A DNA stretch of 63,510 nt. Source: Bradyrhizobium jicamae (lineage in GTDB: Bacteria > Pseudomonadota > Alphaproteobacteria > Rhizobiales > Xanthobacteraceae). The notes beneath the pieces are model-generated. The model made no database searches. It was not told where the DNA came from and was given only the letters and a program-made list of their open reading frames with translations. Positions within the stretch are counted from its first letter, which is position 1, and each line of letters starts with the position of its first letter. The DNA is taken from positions 3,632-67,141 of the forward strand of contig NZ_LLXZ01000176.1 of NCBI RefSeq assembly GCF_001440395.1. Direction: 5' to 3'. A program made the position numbers and the translations under genes. Positions 51,201 to 58,833 of this stretch are shown here, in pieces.

Positions 51201-51989
51201 ATGAGTGCAAAACAGCAAGTGAAGGAGCTGGTGAAGGACGCGTTTCCCTCGATCTGGCTGCAGTGGCATTTCATGAAGCGCCCGAAATCGGCGGAGCGGG
51301 AACTGTCCTATCTCGAAAAAGTGATCCCCGATGACGCGGTGACGGTCGACGTCGGCGCGAATTGCGGCCTCTACACAAGGCGGCTGGCGCGCCTTTCCCG
51401 GCAGGTCCATGCCTTCGAGCCCTCGCAGGAAATGGCGAGGCTGTTGCGTCGGACCTCGGCGCGGAACGTCAGTGTCCACGAGATTGCGCTGTCGGACCAT
51501 GACGGCGATGCCGAATTGTTCATTCCGCAAGGCGAAGACGGCCTGGTCTATGGCCTTGCCTCGCTGGAAACGCGAGCTGAGCCATCGGCCAGAATGGTCT
51601 CCGCCCAGGTGCCGATCGCGCGGCTCGACGCGGTGATCAATCAGGACGTGGCGTTCGTGAAAATCGACGTCGAAGGCCACGAGTTGAACGTCCTCAACGG
51701 CGCCGTCGAACTCCTGGACCGGTGCCAGCCGGTATTCTTGGTGGAGGCGGAGGACCGCCATCGTGCCGCGGCGACGCGCTCGGTGTTCGAGTTCTTTCGC
51801 AGCAGGTCCTATCGGGGATTCTTCCTGAAGGACAATGAAGTGATTGACGTCGAGGCGTTCGATCCTGGAACGCTTCAGGATGCCGATGCGTTACGGCCGG
51901 ATGGCGGTCGCAAGGACGGTCAGTTCTACGTCAACAACTTCTTTTTCTTTCCCCGCCATCTCGACGGCGAATCGATATTGAGCAGCTAG
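51201..51989 (+). CDS. FkbM family methyltransferase
   Basis: This 262-aa SAM-dependent O-methyltransferase has VTVDVGANCGLYTRRLARL (motif I), VHAFEPSQEMARLLRR, and the FkbM signature FVKIDVEGHELNVLNGA. AGGAGG is 6 bases before the chosen ATG. It lies between manC and ugd, so methylation of a sugar in the exopolysaccharide repeat is likely. As I recall, soybean Bradyrhizobium EPS contains 4-O-methylgalactose, which would fit, but the target is inferred. A short GC hairpin (52015-52030) follows. Confidence 0.87.
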   Translation: MSAKQQVKELVKDAFPSIWLQWHFMKRPKSAERELSYLEKVIPDDAVTVDVGANCGLYTRRLARLSRQVHAFEPSQEMARLLRRTSARNVSVHEIALSDHDGDAELFIPQGEDGLVYGLASLETRAEPSARMVSAQVPIARLDAVINQDVAFVKIDVEGHELNVLNGAVELLDRCQPVFLVEAEDRHRAAATRSVFEFFRSRSYRGFFLKDNEVIDVEAFDPGTLQDADALRPDGGRKDGQFYVNNFFFFPRHLDGESILSS

Positions 51990-52053
51990 CTCCTCGTTTC
52001 GCCTATCCCGCCGGCGCGGCCTTGGCCGCGTAGCTGTTCAGACAGGAATCCTA

Positions 52054-53373
52054 ATGCATATAGCAATGATCGGCGCCGGCTATGTCGGGCTGGTGTCAGG
52101 CGCGTGTTTCTCCGATTTTGGGCATCAGGTCGTCTGTATTGATAGCAACGCGGAGAAAGTTGCAAGCCTCAACAACGGAGAGATGCCGATCCATGAGCCC
52201 GGGCTTGCCGAGCTGGTGGCGCGAAATGTCGACCAGGGCCGCCTGTCGTTCGCGAGCGATCTGAAATCCGCGGTCAACGAAGCAGAAGTGGTATTCATCG
52301 CGGTCGGCACGCCGTCGCGCCGTGGCGACGGCCATGCCGATTTGTCCTATGTCTACACGGCAGCGCGCGAGATTGCGGGCGCTCTTCCCGATCGGGCGGT
52401 GGTGGTCACCAAGTCGACGGTTCCGGTTGGAACGGGTGACGAGGTTGAGCGCATCATCCGCGAAGAGAATCCGGCCGCTAGCGTTGCCGTCGTCTCCAAT
52501 CCCGAATTCCTGCGTGAAGGGGCGGCGATCCGCGATTTCAAGCATCCCGACCGGATCGTCATCGGAACGGATGATGCGCGCGCCCGCAGCGTGATGGGCG
52601 AGGTGTACCGGCCGCTCCACCTCAACGCTTCCCCGATCCTCTATACCGACCGCCGCACCGCGGAGCTGACGAAGTATGCCGCCAACTCCTTTCTCGCCAC
52701 CAAGATCGCCTTCATCAATGAGATCGCGGATCTCGCCGAAAAGGTGGGCGCCAATGTGCAGGAAGTCGCGCGCGGGATCGGTCTCGACAATCGGATCGGC
52801 CAGAAATTCCTGCATGCCGGGCCGGGCTTCGGCGGCTCCTGCTTTCCAAAGGACGCAATGGCGCTGATCAAGACCGGTCAGGACAATGAATCGCCGCTGC
52901 GCATCGTGGAGACGGTGGTTGCCGTCAACGACCAGCGCAAGCGGGCGATGGCGCGCAAGGTTGCAGGCGCGTTCGGCGGCAACATCCGCGGCAAATCGAT
53001 CGCGGTGCTCGGCGTCACCTTCAAGCCCGAGACCGACGACATGCGCGACGCGCCGTCGATCCCATTGATCACGGCGCTGCAAGACATGGGCGCTGAGGTG
53101 CGCGTGTTCGATCCGGTCGGCATGGAGCAGGCAAAGAAGGTGTTTGAGAACGTCACCTTCTGCGACAGCGCCTACCGCTGCGCCAAAGGGTGCCACGCGC
53201 TCGTCATCGTCACGGAATGGGAGCAATTCCGGGCGCTGGACCTCAGGGAGCTGGCCGCCATGATGGCCTGTCCCGTCATCGTCGATCTGCGCAACATCTA
53301 CTCTCCGGAGGAAGTGGAGCGGAACGGCTTTCTGTATTGCGGCGTAGGGCGGCCGAAATCGGTAGCGTACTGA
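52054..53373 (+). CDS. ugd: UDP-glucose 6-dehydrogenase
   Basis: This 439-aa NAD-dependent enzyme oxidises UDP-glucose to UDP-glucuronate. It has the N-terminal Rossmann motif MHIAMIGAGYVGLVSGACF, the STVPVGTGD loop, YAANSFLATKIAFINEIADL with the catalytic Lys/Asn, the catalytic Cys263 in GPGFGGSCFPKD, and the C-terminal domain LGVTFKPETDDMRDAPSI. It lies directly upstream of the UDP-glucuronate 4-epimerase gene. Together they would supply UDP-galacturonate for an acidic exopolysaccharide. Confidence 0.95.
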   Translation: MHIAMIGAGYVGLVSGACFSDFGHQVVCIDSNAEKVASLNNGEMPIHEPGLAELVARNVDQGRLSFASDLKSAVNEAEVVFIAVGTPSRRGDGHADLSYVYTAAREIAGALPDRAVVVTKSTVPVGTGDEVERIIREENPAASVAVVSNPEFLREGAAIRDFKHPDRIVIGTDDARARSVMGEVYRPLHLNASPILYTDRRTAELTKYAANSFLATKIAFINEIADLAEKVGANVQEVARGIGLDNRIGQKFLHAGPGFGGSCFPKDAMALIKTGQDNESPLRIVETVVAVNDQRKRAMARKVAGAFGGNIRGKSIAVLGVTFKPETDDMRDAPSIPLITALQDMGAEVRVFDPVGMEQAKKVFENVTFCDSAYRCAKGCHALVIVTEWEQFRALDLRELAAMMACPVIVDLRNIYSPEEVERNGFLYCGVGRPKSVAY

Positions 53374-53418
53374 AGGACACGAGCCGTCATGGCATCGGCT
53401 GACTAGGGATACACGCAT

Positions 53419-54441
53419 ATGATGATTGCGGATCAGGCAATTCTGGTAACGGGGGCTGCGGGATTCATCGGATTCCACGTGGCGCAGCGGTTGCTGCAGT
53501 CCGGCCACCGCGTGGTCGGGATCGACAACCTCAATTCATACTACGATCCGCAACTGAAGGCGGCCCGGCTCGCGATCCTCCGCAGCGATCCGCGCTTTCA
53601 GTTCGAAGAGCTCGATGTGGCGGATCGCGTGGCGATACCGGCGCTGTTCGCGCGCCATCGGTTTCCCGTCGTCATTCATCTGGCTGCGCAGGCGGGCGTG
53701 CGGTACTCGCTGAAGGATCCGCATGCCTATGTCGACGCCAATCTGGTCGGCTTCACCAATGTGCTGGAGGGATGCCGGCACAATGGCTGCCGTCATCTGC
53801 TGTTCGCGTCCTCCTCATCCGTCTACGGCGCCAACAGGAAGCTGCCGTTCTCGGTACATGACAACGTTGATCATCCGATCAGCCTCTACGCCGCGAGCAA
53901 GAAGGCCAACGAGCTGATGGCTCATTCATACAGCCATCTCTACCGTATTCCATGCACCGGCCTGCGGTTCTTCACGGTGTACGGCCCGTGGTATCGGCCC
54001 GACATGGCGCTGTTCGTATTTGCGGACGCGATCGTCCGCGGCGATCCCGTCAAGTTGTTCAACGGCGGGCGGATGCTTCGCGACTTCACCTATATCGACG
54101 ATGTAACGGAAGCGCTGGTTCGCTTGATCGATCGCGCACCGCAAGGCGGGCAGATCGGCCTCGGCGGGGCCCTGGACCCGGGATCGAGCGCCGCGCCCTG
54201 GCGGATCTATAATGTCGGCAACAACAAGCCGCAGCAATTGCTGCATGTGCTCGATGTCCTCGAACAGGAGCTTGGGCGCAAGGCCAACAAGGAATTGCTG
54301 CCGATGCAGCCCGGCGACGTGCCGACGACCTATGCCGATGTCGATGACCTCGTGCGTGATGTCGGCTTTCGCCCGGCGACGCCGATCGAGGACGGCATCC
54401 AGAAGTTCGCGGCCTGGTACCGCGGCTATCGCGCGGCTTAG
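53419..54441 (+). CDS. NAD-dependent epimerase, probable UDP-glucuronate 4-epimerase
   Basis: This 340-aa extended SDR has ILVTGAAGFIGFHVAQRLL, the GIDNLNSYYDPQLKAARLAIL segment typical of UDP-glucuronate 4-epimerases (LpsL/CapI group), Ser in ASSSSVYG, and the YAASK catalytic pair. FFTVYGPWYRPDMALF follows; family members usually have Gly where Tyr stands in PWY, a small substrate-loop change. With Ugd it gives UDP-galacturonate. It is the last gene of the plus-strand precursor operon. Two adjacent ATGs are possible starts; the ribosome-binding site (AGGGA) is weak. Confidence 0.88.
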   Translation: MMIADQAILVTGAAGFIGFHVAQRLLQSGHRVVGIDNLNSYYDPQLKAARLAILRSDPRFQFEELDVADRVAIPALFARHRFPVVIHLAAQAGVRYSLKDPHAYVDANLVGFTNVLEGCRHNGCRHLLFASSSSVYGANRKLPFSVHDNVDHPISLYAASKKANELMAHSYSHLYRIPCTGLRFFTVYGPWYRPDMALFVFADAIVRGDPVKLFNGGRMLRDFTYIDDVTEALVRLIDRAPQGGQIGLGGALDPGSSAAPWRIYNVGNNKPQQLLHVLDVLEQELGRKANKELLPMQPGDVPTTYADVDDLVRDVGFRPATPIEDGIQKFAAWYRGYRAA

Positions 54442-54571
54442 AGCATGATGCTGAAGGCCTGAACCAGTGTGATCTGTCACCTTAGGCATATGCGCAAGTG
54501 CAACGGCGCGCTCAAGCACCTGGCGAGATTTTGGCAGAGCCGTTGGACGGAAACGGAGGCGAGCGTCGATC

Positions 54572-55480
54572 TCAATCAAGATCGCCTTTCATGCACGCGG
54601 CGATAAAAGCCGTCTTTCCGGGCGTCTCGTTGTTACCCCAGCCGCGTTGAGCTGCAAGATCCTTGCAGGATTGAAAGGAACGCTTTGTGACTTCCGATTC
54701 GTTTTTGGTCGAACTGGTGCGACGGATGGCTGGGGCAGGCGTTGGCGATGCTGGAGGTGATGACGATATCGGAGGTTGTGTCGTCGATACCGGCGGCAAT
54801 GCCGCGGCAGCAGTTGAGTTCGGCAAAGCGCCGCCGTCGGGCCTCTGGGTTGCAAGAAGGAAAGCAAAGACTGCAGTGCATAGCGTGAAGGCGCCAATGA
54901 GGGCGACCGAAAGCCACCTGGCTGATCTTGTTTTTGCCGGCCGCGGCGCTCCATAAGCGTGGCCATCGTCCCATGTTGGTACGATATAGGCATGAACGGG
55001 CTCCGGAATATTCTTCACCTTCCGCGCGCCGATGTCGATAAATCGCGTGGACAGCTTGTTGGCGACCTGCTCGTGCACCGCGCGTGAAATACAGATGCCG
55101 CCAACTTCCGCCAGGCCCTCAAGGCGAGCGGCGATATTGACGCCATCGCCGAGCAGATCGCCCTCGCGCTCAACCACGTCGCCGATGCCAATGCCGATGC
55201 GATAGCTCATCTGCCGGCTGCCCGGATAAGCAAGATTCCGCGTGCGCAGGCTTTCCTGGATATCGATGGCGCAGCGTACCGCTTCGACTGCGCTGGAGAA
55301 TTCTGCAAGAAGCGCATCACCTGCGGTATTGAAAATGCGGCCGCCTCCCGTCGCAATGAGGTCGTCGGTGGTGGATCGACAGGACGCCAATCGCCGCAGC
55401 GTCTCTTCTTCGTCATCGGCGACCAACCTGCCGTAGTCGGCAATGTGGGCTACCAGAATTGCGGCGAGCTTGCGCCTCAT
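54572..55480 (-). CDS. Adenylate/guanylate cyclase-like protein, first metal Asp replaced by His
   Basis: This 302-aa protein opens MRRKLAAILVAHIADYGRLV. Relatives read …ADVAGYSRL here, so His12 replaces the first metal-binding Asp. The second, Asp55 (NTAGDALLAEF), is present. GDLLGDGVNIAARLEGL is normal. A membrane segment lies at about 189-210, then a Pro/Ser/Thr-rich linker and a C-terminal PsiF-like segment (SCKDLAAQRG…KTAFIAACMKG, two cysteines), probably periplasmic. The protein may be inactive as a cyclase or use a changed metal site. A long N-terminal extension in frame is rejected because the conserved start is MRRKL. Confidence 0.83.
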   Translation of the reverse strand: MRRKLAAILVAHIADYGRLVADDEEETLRRLASCRSTTDDLIATGGGRIFNTAGDALLAEFSSAVEAVRCAIDIQESLRTRNLAYPGSRQMSYRIGIGIGDVVEREGDLLGDGVNIAARLEGLAEVGGICISRAVHEQVANKLSTRFIDIGARKVKNIPEPVHAYIVPTWDDGHAYGAPRPAKTRSARWLSVALIGAFTLCTAVFAFLLATQRPDGGALPNSTAAAALPPVSTTQPPISSSPPASPTPAPAIRRTSSTKNESEVTKRSFQSCKDLAAQRGWGNNETPGKTAFIAACMKGDLD

Positions 55481-55798
55481 GAAGATGGCATCCCGAACAA
55501 AATCGGTCGCAGCAGAATGCTCCCAGGTTAGGACAACCGGGATATGACGGCGGTGCCGGCGCAAATAACTCGCGGAACCCGTCAATCCGGTTGGCGTCAC
55601 GCGAAGCCTATCCGCCGTCCATCCAGGCCGCAATACCGAACCCTCCCGTAAGCTACCCGAAATGCTGCGGTTTTTGCCCGATCGCATCGCGCGCGGCGAA
55701 GCGTACGACAGCGGCAGGGCGGCGATTTGCCCCTCCCTGGCTGGCCGTTGGTCGATCGCTTCATTTGCGTTACCACTCCATCAGATGGGAGTACGCCG

Positions 55799-56605
55799 AT
55801 GCCGCTATGGACCTGCGAACAATGTGGCGCCCAGTTTCCCGAAACTGCTGAGCCGCCGGCCGCTTGCCCCGTCTGCGAGGATGAGCGGCAGTATGTGAAC
55901 TGGAACGGCCAGACGTGGATCGCTCGCGAGAAACTGGCGCAACGCTACAAGCTCGTCTGGCGTGACGATCTCGGCATTCCCGGGATCAGCATGCAGCCGG
56001 GTTTCGCGATCGGGCAGCGCGCGCTGCTGGTGCCCGAGGCCGATGGCTGCGTGATGTGGGATTGCGTGCCGCTGGCTACAGGGGAGGGCATCGATTACGT
56101 TCGTTCGCTCGGCGGGCTTAAGGCGATCGCCGTCTCGCATCCGCATTACTATGGCGCGGTCGCCGACTGGAGCGAGGCGTTCGGCGGCGTGCCTGTCTAC
56201 CTGCATGGCGACGATCGCGCCTTCGTCACGCGGCCGCATTCCGCCATCGTGCCATGGACCGGCGACAGCCATCGGATTTCGGACGACATCCTGCTGGTGC
56301 GAACCGGCGGACATTTCGCCGGCGGCACGATCCTGCACTGGCGCGCGGGCGCGCAAGGGAAGGGCGCGCTGCTCACCGGCGACGTCGCGATGGTGGCGAT
56401 GGACCGCCGCTCCCTCAGCTTCATGTACAGCTATCCGAACTACATTCCGCTCAATGCCACAGCGGTGCATCGTATTGCGCGCGCGGTCGAGCCGCTGGCG
56501 TTCGATCGCATCTATGGCGCATGGTGGGGCCGCAACATCGAAGCCAATGCCAAGGCGGCGTTCGAAATGTCCGTCCGACGGTATATTGCAGCCATCTCTG
56601 GCTGA
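55799..56605 (+). CDS. MBL-fold protein with N-terminal zinc ribbon and altered metal motif
   Basis: This 268-aa protein begins with a rubredoxin/zinc-ribbon-like module (WTCEQCGAQF…ACPVCEDE, two CxxC pairs in the first 30 residues) followed by a metallo-beta-lactamase fold. The usual HxHxDH is replaced by SHPHYYGAVADW, so only two His of the motif remain. RTGGHFAGGTILHW and LTGDVAMVA supply the later His and Asp. Metal binding is therefore incomplete or altered. GGGAG precedes the ATG. It lies 88 bases upstream of a GST-like gene on the same strand. Function unknown. Confidence 0.82.
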   Translation: MPLWTCEQCGAQFPETAEPPAACPVCEDERQYVNWNGQTWIAREKLAQRYKLVWRDDLGIPGISMQPGFAIGQRALLVPEADGCVMWDCVPLATGEGIDYVRSLGGLKAIAVSHPHYYGAVADWSEAFGGVPVYLHGDDRAFVTRPHSAIVPWTGDSHRISDDILLVRTGGHFAGGTILHWRAGAQGKGALLTGDVAMVAMDRRSLSFMYSYPNYIPLNATAVHRIARAVEPLAFDRIYGAWWGRNIEANAKAAFEMSVRRYIAAISG

Positions 56606-56693
56606 GGCAGCCCGGTCAACCCCATCCTTATGGCTTCTCCGCCCGTGGCATTGTTGGCAGTATCGATGCCGAACAAGAAAAGGGGGAAGCACG

Positions 56694-57728
56694 ATGACAT
56701 CGCAGCCTTTGCTTTTGCTGGGAGCGCCCGGTTCGCCCTATACGCGCAAGATGCTGGCGGCGCTGCGCTATCGCCGCATTCCCTATCGTCTTCTGGTCGG
56801 CTCGCACCGTACGCCGACCGATCTGCCCAAGCCAATACCGCAACTGCTTCCGACGTTCTATTTCACCAAAGCCGACGGCTCGGTCGAAGCGGTCGTCGAT
56901 TCGACGCCGCTATTGCGTCGCTTCGAGCGCGACTATCCAGATCGCAAGCTTATCCCGTCAGACCCGGCGATCGCCTTTCTCGATTATCTGCTCGAGGACT
57001 TTGCCGACGAATGGCTCACCAAGGCGATGTTTCACTATCGCTGGCATTTTCCTCAAGATGCGGACCAGGCCGGGGAAATCTTGCCGCGCTGGTCGGTGAA
57101 GCCGATGACCGAAGCTGTGCTTGCGCCGATGAAGGCCTTCATCAAGGATCGGCAGATCTCGCGCCTCTACGTGGTCGGCTCGAACGACATCACCGCGCCC
57201 GTCATCGAGGCGAGCTTTCGTCGCTATCTCGGCGCCATGAAGCGCCATCTGGAATATCAGCCGTTCCTGATGGGCGCGCGGCCGGGCACGTCGGATTTCG
57301 CTGCCTACGGTCAGTTGACGCAACTGACGCGGTTCGATCCGACGCCGACGGCGATTACGCTCGCAGAGGCGCCGCGCCTGTTTGCCTGGACCGAAGTGCT
57401 GGAAGATCTCTCCGGCGTCGAACCCACCGAGTCCGACTGGATTTCGCGCGACAATATTCCAGCGACGCTCAAGGACCTGTTCGTCGAAATGGGCCGGGTC
57501 TATGTCCCGGTGATGCTGGCAAATGCCAAAGCAGTCATGCAGGGCGCGAAAACGGTCGAGACCGAAGTGGACGGCCTGCCATGGGTGCAGGAGCCGTTCC
57601 CCTATCAGGCCAAGTGTATCAAGTGGATCGGCGAGGAATACGCCAGGCTCGACGGCGATGCACGGCAAGCGGTGTCGTCGATCATCGCCGGTACGGGATG
57701 CGAGAGGCTGCTGTCTCCCGCAGCGTGA
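56694..57728 (+). CDS. Glutathione S-transferase-like protein
   Basis: This 344-aa protein has an N-terminal thioredoxin-like domain with GAPGSPYTRKMLAALRYRRIPY (Ser/Pro/Tyr active-site region), PQLLPTFYF for the cis-Pro and DSTPLLRRFERDYP for the glutathione-binding acidic residue. A long helical C-terminal region follows (about 95-340), larger than the usual 120 residues. The C-terminal PWVQEPFPYQAKCIKWI segment occurs in a group of extended GST-like proteins. AAGGGGGAAGC lies upstream. A much longer in-frame reading through the MBL gene is a chance extension. It is convergent with the flavoprotein gene. Confidence 0.83.
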   Translation: MTSQPLLLLGAPGSPYTRKMLAALRYRRIPYRLLVGSHRTPTDLPKPIPQLLPTFYFTKADGSVEAVVDSTPLLRRFERDYPDRKLIPSDPAIAFLDYLLEDFADEWLTKAMFHYRWHFPQDADQAGEILPRWSVKPMTEAVLAPMKAFIKDRQISRLYVVGSNDITAPVIEASFRRYLGAMKRHLEYQPFLMGARPGTSDFAAYGQLTQLTRFDPTPTAITLAEAPRLFAWTEVLEDLSGVEPTESDWISRDNIPATLKDLFVEMGRVYVPVMLANAKAVMQGAKTVETEVDGLPWVQEPFPYQAKCIKWIGEEYARLDGDARQAVSSIIAGTGCERLLSPAA

Positions 57729-57744
57729 TTTCTGGCGCGGCCGG

Positions 57745-58833
57745 CTAGCGGTTGCCGGCTCCGACCGCGGCCACACCGCGTGGCATTGGCGCTGCCCGTT
57801 GCGCCGGTTGCAGCGGGACAGATCCGCTCTTGGGCTCGCTGAGCCAGCCGGTGAGGCGCGACATCAGGCCTGCCTGTTCCACCGTCCGCGCCTCCTGCAC
57901 GAACGGATCGGTGTAGCATCGGGCGCCCGCGGCCTTGGCCATCCGCGCCACTGCATCGGTCATCGCCGGAGCGCCCGCGGTATAGACCACGTCATCAGGC
58001 GTCAGCTTTGGCAGATGATCGGTCGGCCGGCCGCTTTGAATGGCGTGTGAGATTTTCTGCGGCTCCGACACCATCGGAAGCAGCGTGACGTTGGGAAACA
58101 GCGCCAGCCGGCACAGCGCCGCGTGCATGTAGAGCGAGCGGATGCTGCGGGCCTGCACGATGAAGACCATTTCGCGCTGCGGCTGCTCCATGATCGCAGC
58201 AACCGCGACCGACCACATCGGGGCAAAACCGGTGCCGCTGGCGACGAGAACGATACGGCCGGCATGGCCTTTCCTGAAGAAGGCGCGGCCATAGGGTCCC
58301 GTCAACTTGACGCGGTGCCCTGGGCGGATTTCGTGGCCGAGCGCCGAGGACACCTGCCCGTCCGTGACCTTCCGGATGTGAAAGTGCAGCAGGTGATCGT
58401 GAGGAGGACCTTCCAGCGGAAAGGTCGGGCTGTAGGACCTTGCCGGGAATCCCTGAAACTGCAGCTTGCAATACTGGCCGGGAAGATAGTCGAGCGGCTT
58501 CGGCAACTCGATGTCGACGCCCACCACGTCGGGGGCGAGTTGAACGGTCTGCACCACTTCCGCCGACAGCGCCACCGGTTCGGGCGCCGCCTCGATCGCA
58601 ATCTCGAGATCGGAGACGATTCGGGCCTGGCAGGCGTGAATCATATCGTCGCCCGGGCTATGGCCGCCGAACACCTGGCCGTCGACCTTTCGCACGCGGC
58701 AGGCGCCGCAGATTCCGGACCGGCAATCGTGCGGAAGATCGACGCCGTTCATCAACGCCCAATCGAGCAGGAGCTCGCCGCAATTCGCCAGAAACGGCTC
58801 GTTGTTGATCGTGACCTTGCAAATCTTTGGCAT
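57745..58833 (-). CDS. 2Fe-2S / FAD / NAD(P)H oxidoreductase
   Basis: This 362-aa electron-transfer protein has an N-terminal plant-type ferredoxin domain (Cys37, Cys42, Cys45 and Cys68: HDCRSGICGACRV … HACQ), an FAD domain with the RSYSPTFP motif near 132, and an NAD(P)H domain with ASGTGFAPMW near 199-208. It moves electrons between NAD(P)H and another carrier, like reductases of multicomponent oxygenases. Its ATG directly abuts the stop of the cytochrome b/haem-domain gene (58833/58834), so the two are translated together and probably form one electron path across the membrane. The last 35 residues are Pro/Ala-rich. Confidence 0.9.
   Translation of the reverse strand: MPKICKVTINNEPFLANCGELLLDWALMNGVDLPHDCRSGICGACRVRKVDGQVFGGHSPGDDMIHACQARIVSDLEIAIEAAPEPVALSAEVVQTVQLAPDVVGVDIELPKPLDYLPGQYCKLQFQGFPARSYSPTFPLEGPPHDHLLHFHIRKVTDGQVSSALGHEIRPGHRVKLTGPYGRAFFRKGHAGRIVLVASGTGFAPMWSVAVAAIMEQPQREMVFIVQARSIRSLYMHAALCRLALFPNVTLLPMVSEPQKISHAIQSGRPTDHLPKLTPDDVVYTAGAPAMTDAVARMAKAAGARCYTDPFVQEARTVEQAGLMSRLTGWLSEPKSGSVPLQPAQRAAPMPRGVAAVGAGNR

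Noticed and set aside
56151..56693. In-frame extension of the GST-like gene through the MBL gene
   Set aside because: The extra 181 codons are rich in Arg, Ser and Pro, as out-of-phase readings are here. They overlap a well-supported gene, and a good ribosome-binding site precedes the ATG at 56694.
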